Positions 25,792 to 34,220 of a DNA stretch of 64,000 nucleotides are shown one piece after another. Both the position numbers and the translations under genes were made by a program. The stretch's first letter is position 1. Every line of letters begins with the position of its first letter. Source of the DNA: Tsukamurella sputi (GTDB lineage Bacteria; Actinomycetota; Actinomycetes; Mycobacteriales; Mycobacteriaceae); assembly GCF_007858445.1 (NCBI RefSeq), contig NZ_VIGV01000003.1, forward strand, positions 62,001 through 126,000. Direction: 5' to 3'. The notes below the pieces were generated by a model. The model made no database searches and had not been told where the DNA came from. It saw only the letters and a list, made by a program, of their open reading frames with translations.

Positions 25792-26619
25792 TCAGGTCAG
25801 CGACGAGATGGTCCGGTCGGAGGTCGTCGGGGAGAGCAGGTCGACGACGGGCAGTAGAGCGCGCAGCGCCGCGGGCGAGACCTCGACGGGCTGGTGCGTG
25901 ACGGCCCGGACGATCCATCGGCCGGCCTCGTCGGGCTCGAGCGCCGAGGCCCCCGCGTACTCGGCCGTCGGCGCGATCATCTCCGTCCGGACCAGCGGGA
26001 AGTAGACGTTGGTCGCGTGCACTCCGGGATGCGGCCGCTCGGCGTTCAGGCTGCGGCCGAAGATCGCGAGCGCGCTCTTGGACGCGGCGTACGCCGAGAA
26101 CTTCGGGAAGGTGTTGGCGAGCAGGCCCCAGGTGCAGACGTTGACGATCTGCCCGCGGCCGCGTTCGATCATCCCGGGCAGCACGCCCAGTGAGAGCTGC
26201 ACGGCCGAGAAGTAGTTGAGGTTCATCGTGCGCTGGTAGTCGTGGAAGCGCTCGGTGGAATCGGCGATGGTCCGCCGGATCGAGTGGCCCGCGTTGTTGA
26301 CCAGAACGTCGACCTCGCCGAGGTCGGTGAGCAGCCCGTCGATCGAGTCGCTATCGGTCAGGTCGCACACGCGGTACTCGCCGCCCGTGAGCGCGCACAG
26401 CTCCTCGAGCTCCTGCTCGCGCCGCGCGACCGCGATGACGTGCGCGCCGCGCTCGGCCAGTTGCAGCGCGGCCTCGCGGCCGATGCCGGCCGACGCGCCG
26501 GTGATGACGATGCGCAGGCCGCGGAGCGTGCGGCCCTTGCCGGACAGTGCGGCGTCGACGGACTCGGGCAGGAGGCTGCGGCGCTGCATCAGATCGCGCA
26601 CCGAACGGGACAGGGACAT
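25792..26619 (-). CDS. Short-chain dehydrogenase/reductase at the end of the aftA run
   Basis: The 275-residue classical SDR has the NAD(P) motif TGASAGIG (40-47), NNAG (108-111) and the active-site YAASK (Y177, K181). At the position of the catalytic Ser the protein has Thr (T163 in VCTWG). An N-terminal extension (MSLSRSVRDLMQRRSLLPES) precedes the fold, as in SDRs of lipid metabolism. It starts two bases after the aftA stop, so it belongs to the dprE1-dprE2-aftA unit. Redox chemistry on a cell-wall lipid or sugar is suggested by context only. The longer open frame overlaps aftA and was rejected. Confidence 0.8.
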   Translation of the reverse strand: MSLSRSVRDLMQRRSLLPESVDAALSGKGRTLRGLRIVITGASAGIGREAALQLAERGAHVIAVARREQELEELCALTGGEYRVCDLTDSDSIDGLLTDLGEVDVLVNNAGHSIRRTIADSTERFHDYQRTMNLNYFSAVQLSLGVLPGMIERGRGQIVNVCTWGLLANTFPKFSAYAASKSALAIFGRSLNAERPHPGVHATNVYFPLVRTEMIAPTAEYAGASALEPDEAGRWIVRAVTHQPVEVSPAALRALLPVVDLLSPTTSDRTISSLT

Positions 26620-26621
26620 GG

Positions 26622-28511
26622 TCACTTCCTCACGATCACGACGAACGGGCCCGTCTCGGTGACGGTGAATCGGGGGTCCTCGAAGAGCTTCTCGGGGAAG
26701 ACGACGGTGTAGCGGCGCACGTTCGGGTCGTTCGGGTACACGTCCTCGGCCAGACGCAGCGAGAGGCCGTCGGCGGACCGTCGGAAGACGAAGGCGTCCG
26801 GGGCGCGCCAGGGCGTCTCGTCGAGCGCCTTGATCAGCTCGTCGGGCTTGTCTAGCTTCGCCCACGACTCGATCGCCGCCGACCGGGCGGTGAAGTGCGC
26901 CAGCGGGTTCGCGTAGTTCGACGTCAGGTTCTGGAAGCCCCAGTAGGGGTAGACCGCGAGGAAGCCGTAGTCGGCCGTGAGGACGACGGTGTCGGTCCGG
27001 GGCCTGCCGGTCGCGGACAGGATGGCGGCGTCCACGTCCTTGTACGAGGCCTCCGCGCCCGCGGGGCGGCGGTCGCCGCGCTGGCCGTCACCGTCGGTGT
27101 CCGAGTAGGCGACGGCGATCTCGCCGGCGAGCTGCGCGGGAATCGTCTGCGCCACACCGATCGCGGCCAGCACGCCGAGGACGACGCCCGCGTCGCGGTA
27201 GCGCGGGTAGCCGTCGCCGAGTGCGCCGACCATGGTCACGGCGCCGAGCGCGCCCGCGGCGGCGAGCAGGATGTGCAGCACCGGTTCGGTGCGGAAGCCG
27301 AGCAGGGTGGTGCCCGCGGGCGAGGCGACCATCGACAGCAGCGCCCACAGATAGGAGCCGGCTACGGCCAGCCCCAGCGCCTGGGCGGTCAGGGATCCGC
27401 GCGCCTTCACCAGGATCCAGCCGATGCCGATCAGCGCGAGGGCGCCGAGCAGCGAGAAGTGCAGCATCGGCAGCGACAGCACGGAGCCCTGCTCGGGCAG
27501 GTAGTGGAAGGCGGAGCCCTTCGAGTCGGTGCCGTCGCGCGCGACGCGCAGCAGGAACGGGCCGTAGGCGGGGAGGCCGATCGCGATCGCGATGACGCCC
27601 ATGACCGCGACCCGGACGGGGTAGCGCCATTCGAACCGGCGCTCGCGCAGCCACGTGGCGGCCAGGGCGACGACGCCCATCAGGACCACCGCGAAGGCCG
27701 CGACGCCGAGGTACAGGGTGTAGAACCACACCGCGATACCGAGGTAGACGCCCACCAGGGCGAGCGCGCCGCGATGGCCGCGCAGGATCGCGTACCAGGC
27801 GACGATCAGCACCGGTGGCATGACGATCGCCACCGCCGCGCCGTAGGGCTCGGCGGAACCGTAGAGCAGCATCGCGACGGTGGTCGCGAGGGTCGCGGCG
27901 AGTGCTCGGGCGGGGCTGACGACGACCAGCCACAGCGCGAGTGCGACCGCGGCCGCGACGGCGAGGGAGATGATCGACCAGGGCTGGAAGGCCTCCCAGC
28001 CCGCCATGCCGGAGATCTTCGCGAAGCGGCCGCCCAGCCAGAACCAGCCGGGGGAGTACAGCGGCGGCATGTCGATGTAGGTCATGTCCGCCAGCCGCGG
28101 CGAGGACGTGAACCGGGTGAGGTACTCGGTGCGGAACTGCTGATCGACGGAGATCCCGCCCAGGTACAGCTTGGTGCCGCCGAGTGGCAGGCCCAGGGTG
28201 ACGGTGACGAAGCCGGCCAGCGTCGCGAAAGAGAGCAGCCGAGCGACGCGGGCCTGCCAGGCCGGAACCGATCGCGACAGGAGCACCGCGCAGCCGGCGA
28301 GCACGGCGATCGCGACCACCTGGAAGACGGTCGCGAAGGCGCGCGTGACGTTGGAACTGCTGTACGCGGGCCACTCGACGGTGCTGATCGCGAACCACCC
28401 GACGACGCCGACCGCCGCCGCGAGGATCGCGGCGGCGGCGAGGTCGACGGCCAGGTCCCGGGCCCGGGGTGGTGCTGTCGGGGCGACGGTGCCGGTGCGC
28501 GTTCTTGTCAC
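26622..28511 (-). CDS. aftA: Arabinofuranosyltransferase AftA
   Basis: The 629-residue GT-C enzyme puts the first arabinofuranose residues on the galactan chain, using decaprenyl-phosphoarabinose. About 11-13 membrane helices fill residues 20-430; the soluble C-terminal domain (about 440-629) ends VTETGPFVVIVRK. The extracellular loop GGISVDQQFRTEYLTRF (about 118-134) carries the acidic residue expected of the GT-C active site and is very like the M. tuberculosis Rv3792 loop. The start is GTG at 28511. It follows dprE2, whose product makes its donor substrate, so donor synthesis and first use are in one operon. Confidence 0.88.
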   Translation of the reverse strand: MTRTRTGTVAPTAPPRARDLAVDLAAAAILAAAVGVVGWFAISTVEWPAYSSSNVTRAFATVFQVVAIAVLAGCAVLLSRSVPAWQARVARLLSFATLAGFVTVTLGLPLGGTKLYLGGISVDQQFRTEYLTRFTSSPRLADMTYIDMPPLYSPGWFWLGGRFAKISGMAGWEAFQPWSIISLAVAAAVALALWLVVVSPARALAATLATTVAMLLYGSAEPYGAAVAIVMPPVLIVAWYAILRGHRGALALVGVYLGIAVWFYTLYLGVAAFAVVLMGVVALAATWLRERRFEWRYPVRVAVMGVIAIAIGLPAYGPFLLRVARDGTDSKGSAFHYLPEQGSVLSLPMLHFSLLGALALIGIGWILVKARGSLTAQALGLAVAGSYLWALLSMVASPAGTTLLGFRTEPVLHILLAAAGALGAVTMVGALGDGYPRYRDAGVVLGVLAAIGVAQTIPAQLAGEIAVAYSDTDGDGQRGDRRPAGAEASYKDVDAAILSATGRPRTDTVVLTADYGFLAVYPYWGFQNLTSNYANPLAHFTARSAAIESWAKLDKPDELIKALDETPWRAPDAFVFRRSADGLSLRLAEDVYPNDPNVRRYTVVFPEKLFEDPRFTVTETGPFVVIVRK

Positions 28512-28553
28512 GCGGGCCAGCGTAGACGGTGGCGACGTGGCTCCACGCGATGC

Positions 28554-29315
28554 CTAGATGGGGAGCTTGCGGAAGATCGGCTGCGGGATGTTCTTGAGGC
28601 CGAAGCTGACGAAGCCCCACGGCGCGGGGGCGTAGACCAGCGACTTGCCCTTGATCGCGGCGTCGACGGCGAGCTTGCCGATGACGTCCTTGTCGATCGT
28701 CAGCGGGGCCTCCTTGACGTGCGCGGAGAACTTGGTGCGCACCATGCCCGGCCGGACCACGAGGACCGAGCCGCCGAAGGGCTCCAGCGCCTGGCCGAGG
28801 TTGAGGTAGAAGCCGTCGAAGCCGGCCTTCGAGGAGCCGTAGACGAAGTTGCTGCGCCGGGGGCGCAGGCCGGCGACCGAGCTCATGGCGATGATCTGGC
28901 CGTGGCCCTGCTCCTTGATCTTCTGGCCCAGGAGCACGCCGACGGAGACGGCGCCGGTGTAGTTGACCTGCGCGAGCAGGACGGCCTTGCGCTGGTTCTG
29001 CCACAGCTCCTCGGCGTCGAAATCGAGGGCGAAGGCCACGATCGCGACGTCGATGTCGCCGCCGGAGAAGGCGGCGTCGATCGTCTTCTCGTGACCGTCG
29101 AAGTCGGTGGCGTCGAAGTCGACGACCTCGACCGATGTCGCGCCGGCGGCCTCGACCTGGGCGACGGCCTGCTCGCGCAGCGGGTCGTTCGGCAGCGCGG
29201 CGAGCACGATGCGGCGGGTGCCCTTCGCGATGTACTCCTCGACGATCGACAGGCCGATCTCGGAGGTGCCGCCGAGCAGCAGGATGGACTGGGGGACGCC
29301 CACGGCGTTCTTCAT
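28554..29315 (-). CDS. dprE2: DprE2, decaprenylphosphoryl-2-keto-arabinose reductase
   Basis: The 253-residue SDR reduces the keto intermediate made by DprE1 to decaprenyl-phosphoryl-arabinose. The cofactor motif is GGTSEIG (near 16-22), the active site YGSSKAG, and the serine pair MSSVAG. Blocks [20 protein letters not shown] and the C-terminal [11 protein letters not shown] are almost the same as in M. tuberculosis Rv3791. It lies between dprE1 (29-base gap) and aftA (42-base gap) on the same strand. The ATG at 29315 gives the same N-terminus as the characterised enzyme. Confidence 0.93.
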   Translation of the reverse strand: MKNAVGVPQSILLLGGTSEIGLSIVEEYIAKGTRRIVLAALPNDPLREQAVAQVEAAGATSVEVVDFDATDFDGHEKTIDAAFSGGDIDVAIVAFALDFDAEELWQNQRKAVLLAQVNYTGAVSVGVLLGQKIKEQGHGQIIAMSSVAGLRPRRSNFVYGSSKAGFDGFYLNLGQALEPFGGSVLVVRPGMVRTKFSAHVKEAPLTIDKDVIGKLAVDAAIKGKSLVYAPAPWGFVSFGLKNIPQPIFRKLPI

Positions 29316-29344
29316 GTTCTCTTCATTCCTTGCGGTCGTGAGGC

Positions 29345-30775
29345 TCAGGCGAGTTCGAGGCGGCGGCCCAGGTCGGAGATGAACACTCCGGTGGGGTCGA
29401 TGCGCCGCCGCGTGGCGATCCACTGGTCGATCTGCGGGTACATGGCGTGGAAGCGCTCCGCGGTGGTGCGCGAGTCCTTCGCCGTGTACAGGCGGCCGCC
29501 CATGGCCATGATGCGCACGTCGAGCTCGTTGAGGAACTCGGCGAGGCCCCGCTTGACGGGGAAGTCGAGGCACACGTTCCAGCCCTTGAACGGGAAGCTC
29601 AGCGGCGCCTGGTTGCCGTCGCCGAAGAGCTTGATCACGTTGAGGAAGCTGACGTGTCCCGACGCCTGGATGTCCTCGATGAGCTTGATGAACTCGGGCT
29701 CGTTGCCGGTGGGCACGATGAACTGGTACTGGCAGAAGCCGCCTGTGCGGCCGTAGGCGTTGTTCCAGCCGCCGAAGACGTCGAGCATGTGGTAGAAGCC
29801 GGCGAGGTTCTTCACCTTGCCCGTACTCGGCGGCCCGGCGCGCCAGTAGGCCTCGCCCACCAGCGAGAAGTCGAACTTGTTCGCCAGCCCGTTGGGGAAG
29901 ACGTTGGGGAAGCTGATCAGCGGCTTGTTGTTGAAGCTCAGCGGGTCCTTGCGGTACTTCTCCGGCAGCTCGTCGAGCGTGGCGAGGTTGCCCCGGGAGA
30001 ACGTGCCGCGGCCCAGCTTCGGCGGTGCGCTGATCGCGTCGAACCAGCCGGACGCGTACTCGTAGCCGTCCTCGAAGCCGTCCTGCAGGTGCAGATCGAT
30101 GGTCTCCTGCAGCGAGTTGGTGCGCTCGGTGTCGGCGATGAAGTAGGCGCTCTCGGTGCGCTTCATCTGGATCTTCGCGCGCAGGATGATGCCGGTCATG
30201 CCGACGCCGGCCACGGTGGCCCAGAACAACTCGCCGTCGGGATCGTCGGGCGATCCCGTCGGCGTGAGCGTGAGCACCTTGCCGGCGGCCGTGAGCAGCG
30301 TCATCTCGAGCACGTGGTTGCCGAACGAGCCCTGGCTGTGGTGGTTCTTGCCGTGGATGTCGTGCGCGATCGCGCCGCCGATCGTCACCTGGCGCGTGCC
30401 CGGGAGCACGGGCACCCACAGGCCGTAGGGCAGAGCCGCCTGCATGAGGGTGTCGAGATCGACGCCGGCGTCCACGTCGACGATCGCGCTCTCGGCGTCG
30501 ATGTCGTGGATGGCGTTGAGCGGCGTCATGTCGATGGTCAGGCCGCCGGTGTTCTGCGCCGACTCGTTGTACGAGCGCCCCAGGCCGCGGGCGATCACGC
30601 CGCGTCGCAGGTAGGCGGGCTTATCGGCCTCGGCGTCGGCGACCACGGCCACCGCTCGAGCGATCTGGTCCACGTCGGGCGTGGACAGCACGTGACCCTC
30701 GATCGGCGTGGTGCGCGACCAGCCCACCAGCTTGCGCGTCGAGATGGGCAGATAGGGAAGAGTTGTCTCGGACAT
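29345..30775 (-). CDS. dprE1: DprE1, decaprenylphosphoryl-ribose 2-oxidase
   Basis: The 476-residue FAD enzyme oxidises decaprenyl-phosphoryl-ribose to the 2-keto sugar, the first step of arabinose donor synthesis. The FAD-binding segments [16 protein letters not shown] and [14 protein letters not shown] are intact. C402 in GWNVCLDFP corresponds to C387 of M. tuberculosis, the residue attacked by benzothiazinones, so sensitivity is expected. The C-terminus [13 protein letters not shown] is conserved. A TAATCT hexamer eight bases before the ATG marks the likely operon promoter. Confidence 0.94.
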   Translation of the reverse strand: MSETTLPYLPISTRKLVGWSRTTPIEGHVLSTPDVDQIARAVAVVADAEADKPAYLRRGVIARGLGRSYNESAQNTGGLTIDMTPLNAIHDIDAESAIVDVDAGVDLDTLMQAALPYGLWVPVLPGTRQVTIGGAIAHDIHGKNHHSQGSFGNHVLEMTLLTAAGKVLTLTPTGSPDDPDGELFWATVAGVGMTGIILRAKIQMKRTESAYFIADTERTNSLQETIDLHLQDGFEDGYEYASGWFDAISAPPKLGRGTFSRGNLATLDELPEKYRKDPLSFNNKPLISFPNVFPNGLANKFDFSLVGEAYWRAGPPSTGKVKNLAGFYHMLDVFGGWNNAYGRTGGFCQYQFIVPTGNEPEFIKLIEDIQASGHVSFLNVIKLFGDGNQAPLSFPFKGWNVCLDFPVKRGLAEFLNELDVRIMAMGGRLYTAKDSRTTAERFHAMYPQIDQWIATRRRIDPTGVFISDLGRRLELA

Positions 30776-30783
30776 CGCCCATC

Positions 30784-30789
30784 AGATTA
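30784..30789 (-). promoter_or_regulatory. -10 hexamer before dprE1
   Basis: Read leftward, TAATCT stands eight bases before the dprE1 ATG. No ribosome-binding site is visible, so the transcript has a very short or no leader. Confidence 0.4.
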
Positions 30790-30843
30790 CCGCGCTCAAC
30801 CTGAGTCGATGCTGAGGTTGCGGAGGCTGTGACCTCGTCTTGG

Positions 30844-31455
30844 TCACACCGAGGGCGTGGTCCGCCTCCCCGGCTCGGTGGTCACGGACAGCACCGGCTT
30901 CGCTTCCGACGGTGCGCCGGGCTCACGCAGGTGCTCCCACATCGCGTCGACGAGCGGCTGCAGGAACAGAGTGCCCATCTGCCGCACCATCAGGCCGATC
31001 ACCTGGTCCGATTCGGGTCGGTCGGTGGAGGCGAGGTGCGCGGCGCGCAGCCGGACGACCTCGCTGCGGCCGAGCTCGGTGAGCCGGATGAGGAGTTCGG
31101 AGCCGCTCGGGTCCAGGAAGGAACGGCGCAGGTAGTCCACGACGGCGGGATGCTGGGCCAGCATCTCCCGGACCGATGCGTCACGGGCGGCGGCGACCTC
31201 GGCCGGCGGTCCCTCGTCGGGCACGGCGGCGATGGCCCGGGCGTGGTACTCGACGATCTGCTCCTCGACCGCGCTGCGCAGGCCGTCCTTCGTCGTGAAG
31301 TGGTGCTGCACCAGGCCGACGGTGACCCCGGCGTGCGCGGCGACGGCCCGTAGCGAGACGGCGCTCGCCCCGTGCGCGGCGAAGAGTTCGAGCGCGGCGT
31401 TGCGGATCCGCGCCTTGGCGGTGAGGTCGTCGTTCGACGCGGGGAGGTCGGTCAC
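30844..31455 (-). CDS. TetR-family regulator divergent from an acyl-CoA dehydrogenase
   Basis: The 203-residue TetR protein has its N-terminal helix-turn-helix at residues about 25-65 (SLRAVAAHAGVTVGLVQHHFTTKDGL). The C-terminal ligand domain has no recognisable class. It is divergent from the acyl-CoA dehydrogenase, with two AT-rich repeat operators in the 111-base region between them. Fatty acyl-CoA ligands are likely by analogy with FadR-type TetR proteins (inference). Confidence 0.8.
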   Translation of the reverse strand: MTDLPASNDDLTAKARIRNAALELFAAHGASAVSLRAVAAHAGVTVGLVQHHFTTKDGLRSAVEEQIVEYHARAIAAVPDEGPPAEVAAARDASVREMLAQHPAVVDYLRRSFLDPSGSELLIRLTELGRSEVVRLRAAHLASTDRPESDQVIGLMVRQMGTLFLQPLVDAMWEHLREPGAPSEAKPVLSVTTEPGRRTTPSV

Positions 31456-31502
31456 GGTTGTCCCTTCATCTCCGCACGAGCGTAGCGGCGGAGGGTTGCG
31501 CT

Positions 31503-31534
31503 ATACAGACGCATCGGTGACTATACAAATGTAT
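31503..31534. promoter_or_regulatory. Tandem operator-like repeats at an acyl-CoA dehydrogenase promoter
   Basis: ATACAAATGTAT (31523-31534) is a perfect ATACA/TGTAT palindrome. ATACAGACGCAT (31503-31514) is a degenerate copy exactly 20 bases away, and both follow CT. The AT-rich composition stands out, and the elements probably overlap a promoter. The divergent TetR protein is the likely ligand. Confidence 0.55.
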
Positions 31535-31566
31535 TGCATCGCTGTTCGCGGAGAGAAGAGAAGCCC

Positions 31567-32727
31567 ATGACCGCACTGTTCCCCGACTACCGCCCCGCCT
31601 GGGAGACCCCCGAGCACACCGAGCTGCGCAAGCACGCCGCGGAGTTCTTCCGCCGGGAGGCCACCCCGAATCAGGAGCGCTGGGCCGACCAGCACCAGGT
31701 GGATCGCGAGTTCTGGAACAAGGCCGGCGCGGCGGGGCTGCTCTGTACTGAGCTCCCCGAGGCCCTGGGCGGCGCGGGCGGCGACTTCGGGCACGACACC
31801 GTCGTGCTCGAGGAGCTCGTCTTCTCGGGCGACGGTGCCTTCGGCTACGGCGTGCACTCGACCATCTGCGCCCACTACATCGACGATTGCGGCACCGAGG
31901 AGCAGAAGCAGCGCTGGCTGCCGAAGGCGGCGTCCGGGGAGGCCGTCCTGGCGATCGCGATGACGGAGCCCGGCACCGGGTCCGATCTCCAGGCCGTGCG
32001 CACCACGGCGGTGCGCGAGGGCGACGAGTACGTGATCAACGGCTCGAAGACCTTCATCTCCAACGGCAGCCACTGCGACCTGCTGATCATCGTCGCGAAG
32101 ACGGACCCGTCCCAGGGCGCGAAGGGCATCTCGCTCATCGTCGCGGAGACGAAGGACCTCCCCGGTTTCGAGCGGGGTCGCGTGCTCAAGAAGATCGGCC
32201 AGCACGGCCAGGACACGCGCGAGCTCTCCTTCACGGACATGCGCGTCCCGGCTGCGAACCTCCTCGGTGGTGTCGAGGGCCAGGGCTTCTATCAGCTGAT
32301 GCGGCAGCTCCCGCGCGAGCGGCTGAGCATCGCCATCGGCGGCGTCGACGCCGCGGAGAAGGCGGTCGTCGAGGCCATCGCGTACACCAAGGAGCGCAAG
32401 GCCTTCGGCCGGCCGATCGCCGACTTCCAGAACAGCAAGTTCGTGCTCGCCGAGGCCAAGACGGAGGTCTTCGCGGGCCGCACGCTCATCGACCACTGCA
32501 TCGGCCGCGCGATCGACGGCACGTTGGACGCGGCGACGGCGTCGATGGCGAAGCTGTGGGCGACCGACATGCAGTGCCGCGTGATCGACAGTGTGCTGCA
32601 GCTCTTCGGCGGTTACGGCTACATGATGGAGTACCCGATCGCCCAGCTGTACGCGGGCGCGAGGGTGCAGAAGATCTACGGCGGAACGAACGAGATCATG
32701 AAGGAGCTCATCGCCCGCGGGCTCTGA
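31567..32727 (+). CDS. Acyl-CoA dehydrogenase
   Basis: The 386-residue FAD enzyme catalyses alpha,beta-dehydrogenation of an acyl-CoA in beta-oxidation. Seen are the ACAD signature AMTEPGTGSDLQ, the second signature ending in QLFGGYGYMMEYPI, and the catalytic Glu (E376) in YGGTNEI, the position used by medium/short-chain enzymes. The start MTALFPDY is chosen because the 11 codons before it lie in the operator region. Divergent TetR control is likely. The last 20 bases overlap the sigma-like gene on the opposite strand. Confidence 0.88.
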   Translation: MTALFPDYRPAWETPEHTELRKHAAEFFRREATPNQERWADQHQVDREFWNKAGAAGLLCTELPEALGGAGGDFGHDTVVLEELVFSGDGAFGYGVHSTICAHYIDDCGTEEQKQRWLPKAASGEAVLAIAMTEPGTGSDLQAVRTTAVREGDEYVINGSKTFISNGSHCDLLIIVAKTDPSQGAKGISLIVAETKDLPGFERGRVLKKIGQHGQDTRELSFTDMRVPAANLLGGVEGQGFYQLMRQLPRERLSIAIGGVDAAEKAVVEAIAYTKERKAFGRPIADFQNSKFVLAEAKTEVFAGRTLIDHCIGRAIDGTLDAATASMAKLWATDMQCRVIDSVLQLFGGYGYMMEYPIAQLYAGARVQKIYGGTNEIMKELIARGL

Positions 32728-32914
32728 GGTCGCGGCGGATCCGTTCCATCGCCCGATGCTGGCGCAGGCGAACCGCGTCGGGCGTAATCCTCAGCAGGCC
32801 TGCGGTTTCCTCGATCGTGCGGCGCTCGATCACGCGCAGATGCAGCACCCGATACAGCTCGGGTGGCAACGCCGCCCGCAGGCGCGCGTCAGCCGCACGG
32901 GGCCTGACTTCCAT
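32708..32914 (-). CDS. Orphan sigma-70 region 4-like protein, 68 residues
   Basis: The small basic protein consists of one helix-turn-helix of sigma-70 region 4: LPPELYRVLHLRVIERRTIEETAGLL followed by TPDAVRLRQHRAMERIRRDL (read as two segments). It has no region 2, so it cannot act as a complete sigma factor. It may be a stand-alone -35-binding regulator, a co-sigma or an anti-sigma-like part. The frame continues open upstream for 200 codons, but that part overlaps the M20 gene in antisense and lacks domain character; ATG at 32914 is therefore chosen. It is divergent from the ectoine operon and overlaps the dehydrogenase 3' end. Confidence 0.6.
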   Translation of the reverse strand: MEVRPRAADARLRAALPPELYRVLHLRVIERRTIEETAGLLRITPDAVRLRQHRAMERIRRDLRARGR

Positions 32915-32943
32915 GATCGCAAACGCTAGACACGCGTTCGCAC

Positions 32944-32973
32944 GCGCACATCCACCGTTCGGTGGATGTGCGC
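32944..32973. promoter_or_regulatory. 30-base palindrome before the ectoine operon
   Basis: GCGCACATCCACCG and its exact complement CGGTGGATGTGCGC flank TT. The palindrome lies 30 bases upstream of the sigma-like gene's ATG and 67 bases before the deacetylase ATG. It may be an operator for the divergent pair; it is not followed by a U-tract and no gene end precedes it. Confidence 0.5.
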
Positions 32974-33040
32974 TCCGCAGTTCGCCGGATCGCGGTACGT
33001 TGAAAGGGACTGAGACGGACACGTGATCCGAGGAGGTCCG

Positions 33041-34186
33041 ATGAAAGATTCTTGGGCCGAGACCGTTGCCCGGGCCACCGAACTCCGACGCGAACTTCAT
33101 CGCCGCCCCGAACTCGCCTGGGCGGAGCACACCACCGCCGAGGCCGTGCGTACGGAACTCGACGCGATCGGCGTGAGCTGGCGCGCCTGCGCGGGCACGG
33201 GCACCGTCGTCCGCCTGGCTCCGGCTGCGCCGGGGCGGCACATCGCAGTGCGCGCCGACCTCGACGCCATGCCGATCCGGGAGGCGACCGGCCTGCCCTA
33301 CGCGTCCACCGTCGAGGGCGTCATGCACGCGTGCGGGCACGACGGCCACACCGCCGCACTGCTCGCCGCGGCGCGCTGGCTCCGTGCGCACGAGACCGTG
33401 CTCCCCGGGCCGGTCACGCTCCTGTTCCAGCCGGCTGAGGAGGGCGGGCACGGCGCGCGCGGGATGATCGACGACGGTGCGCTCGACGGCGTGGACGTCG
33501 TCTTCGGCTGGCACAACTGGCCCGGGCTGCCGCTCGGCCGGGCACTGTGTCCCGACGGCCCCGTGATGTCAGCGAACGGCACCTTCGAGGTCCGGCTGAT
33601 CGGCAGCGGGGGCCACGCCTCGCAGCCCGAGGCCACCCGCGATCCGGTGCTCGCCGCCGCGGCCGTCGTCGTCGCCCTGCAGCAGATCGTGGCGCGCCGC
33701 ACCTCCCCGCAGCAGGCGGCGGTCGTGGCCGTGACCTCGCTTCTCGCCGAGAGTGCCGCGACCGTCACCCCCGACGAGGCCTCGCTGGCGGGCAGTGTGC
33801 GCGCCGCCGACGACGATGCCCGGACCGCGGTCTTCTCCCTCATCGACGAGATCGCCGGGGCCACCGCCGCTGCCCACGGGGTGCGCGCCGAGGTGGTCAC
33901 GACGGAGCGTTACGGCGCCACCGTCAACCACCCCGGTCCCGCAGCGGAACTGCGGAGGCGCCTGTCGACGGTGCTCGGTCCGGACTGGCCGACATCCGCC
34001 GCCGTGCCGGTCCTCGCCTCGGAGGACTTCAGCTACTACCTGCGGCGGATCCCGGGTGCCTTCGCGTTGCTCGGCTCCGGCACCGCCGCGCCGCTGCACA
34101 GCGCCGAATACGACTTCGACGATGCCCTGCTGGACCCCGCGGCGCGCCTGCTCGTGGCTCTGGCAGGTGCGCCGGAGCCGCCCTGA
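33041..34186 (+). CDS. doeB2: M20 amidohydrolase, probable N-acetyl-diaminobutyrate deacetylase DoeB2
   Basis: The 381-residue M20 metallo-amidohydrolase has metal-site motifs HACGHDGH (His/Asp ligands) and PAEEGGHGAR (Glu ligands), and a lid dimerisation domain starting near residue 180. In ectoine catabolism the ring-opened N-acetyl-L-2,4-diaminobutyrate must be deacetylated. In this operon the only amidohydrolase is this one, so DoeB2 is assigned by context; hippurate or amino-acid amide hydrolase would be the alternative. The ATG has a clear AGGAGG at spacing 4. The transaminase gene starts 34 bases downstream. Confidence 0.75.
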   Translation: MKDSWAETVARATELRRELHRRPELAWAEHTTAEAVRTELDAIGVSWRACAGTGTVVRLAPAAPGRHIAVRADLDAMPIREATGLPYASTVEGVMHACGHDGHTAALLAAARWLRAHETVLPGPVTLLFQPAEEGGHGARGMIDDGALDGVDVVFGWHNWPGLPLGRALCPDGPVMSANGTFEVRLIGSGGHASQPEATRDPVLAAAAVVVALQQIVARRTSPQQAAVVAVTSLLAESAATVTPDEASLAGSVRAADDDARTAVFSLIDEIAGATAAAHGVRAEVVTTERYGATVNHPGPAAELRRRLSTVLGPDWPTSAAVPVLASEDFSYYLRRIPGAFALLGSGTAAPLHSAEYDFDDALLDPAARLLVALAGAPEPP

Positions 34187-34220
34187 TCACTGAGAGATGC
34201 ACGGAACGAAAGGGATTCGC

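Noticed and set aside
32708-33514. A 268-residue leftward frame that includes the sigma-4-like domain
   Set aside because: Its first 200 residues run antisense through the M20 amidohydrolase gene and look like GC-skewed shadow sequence; only the last 68 residues form a domain.
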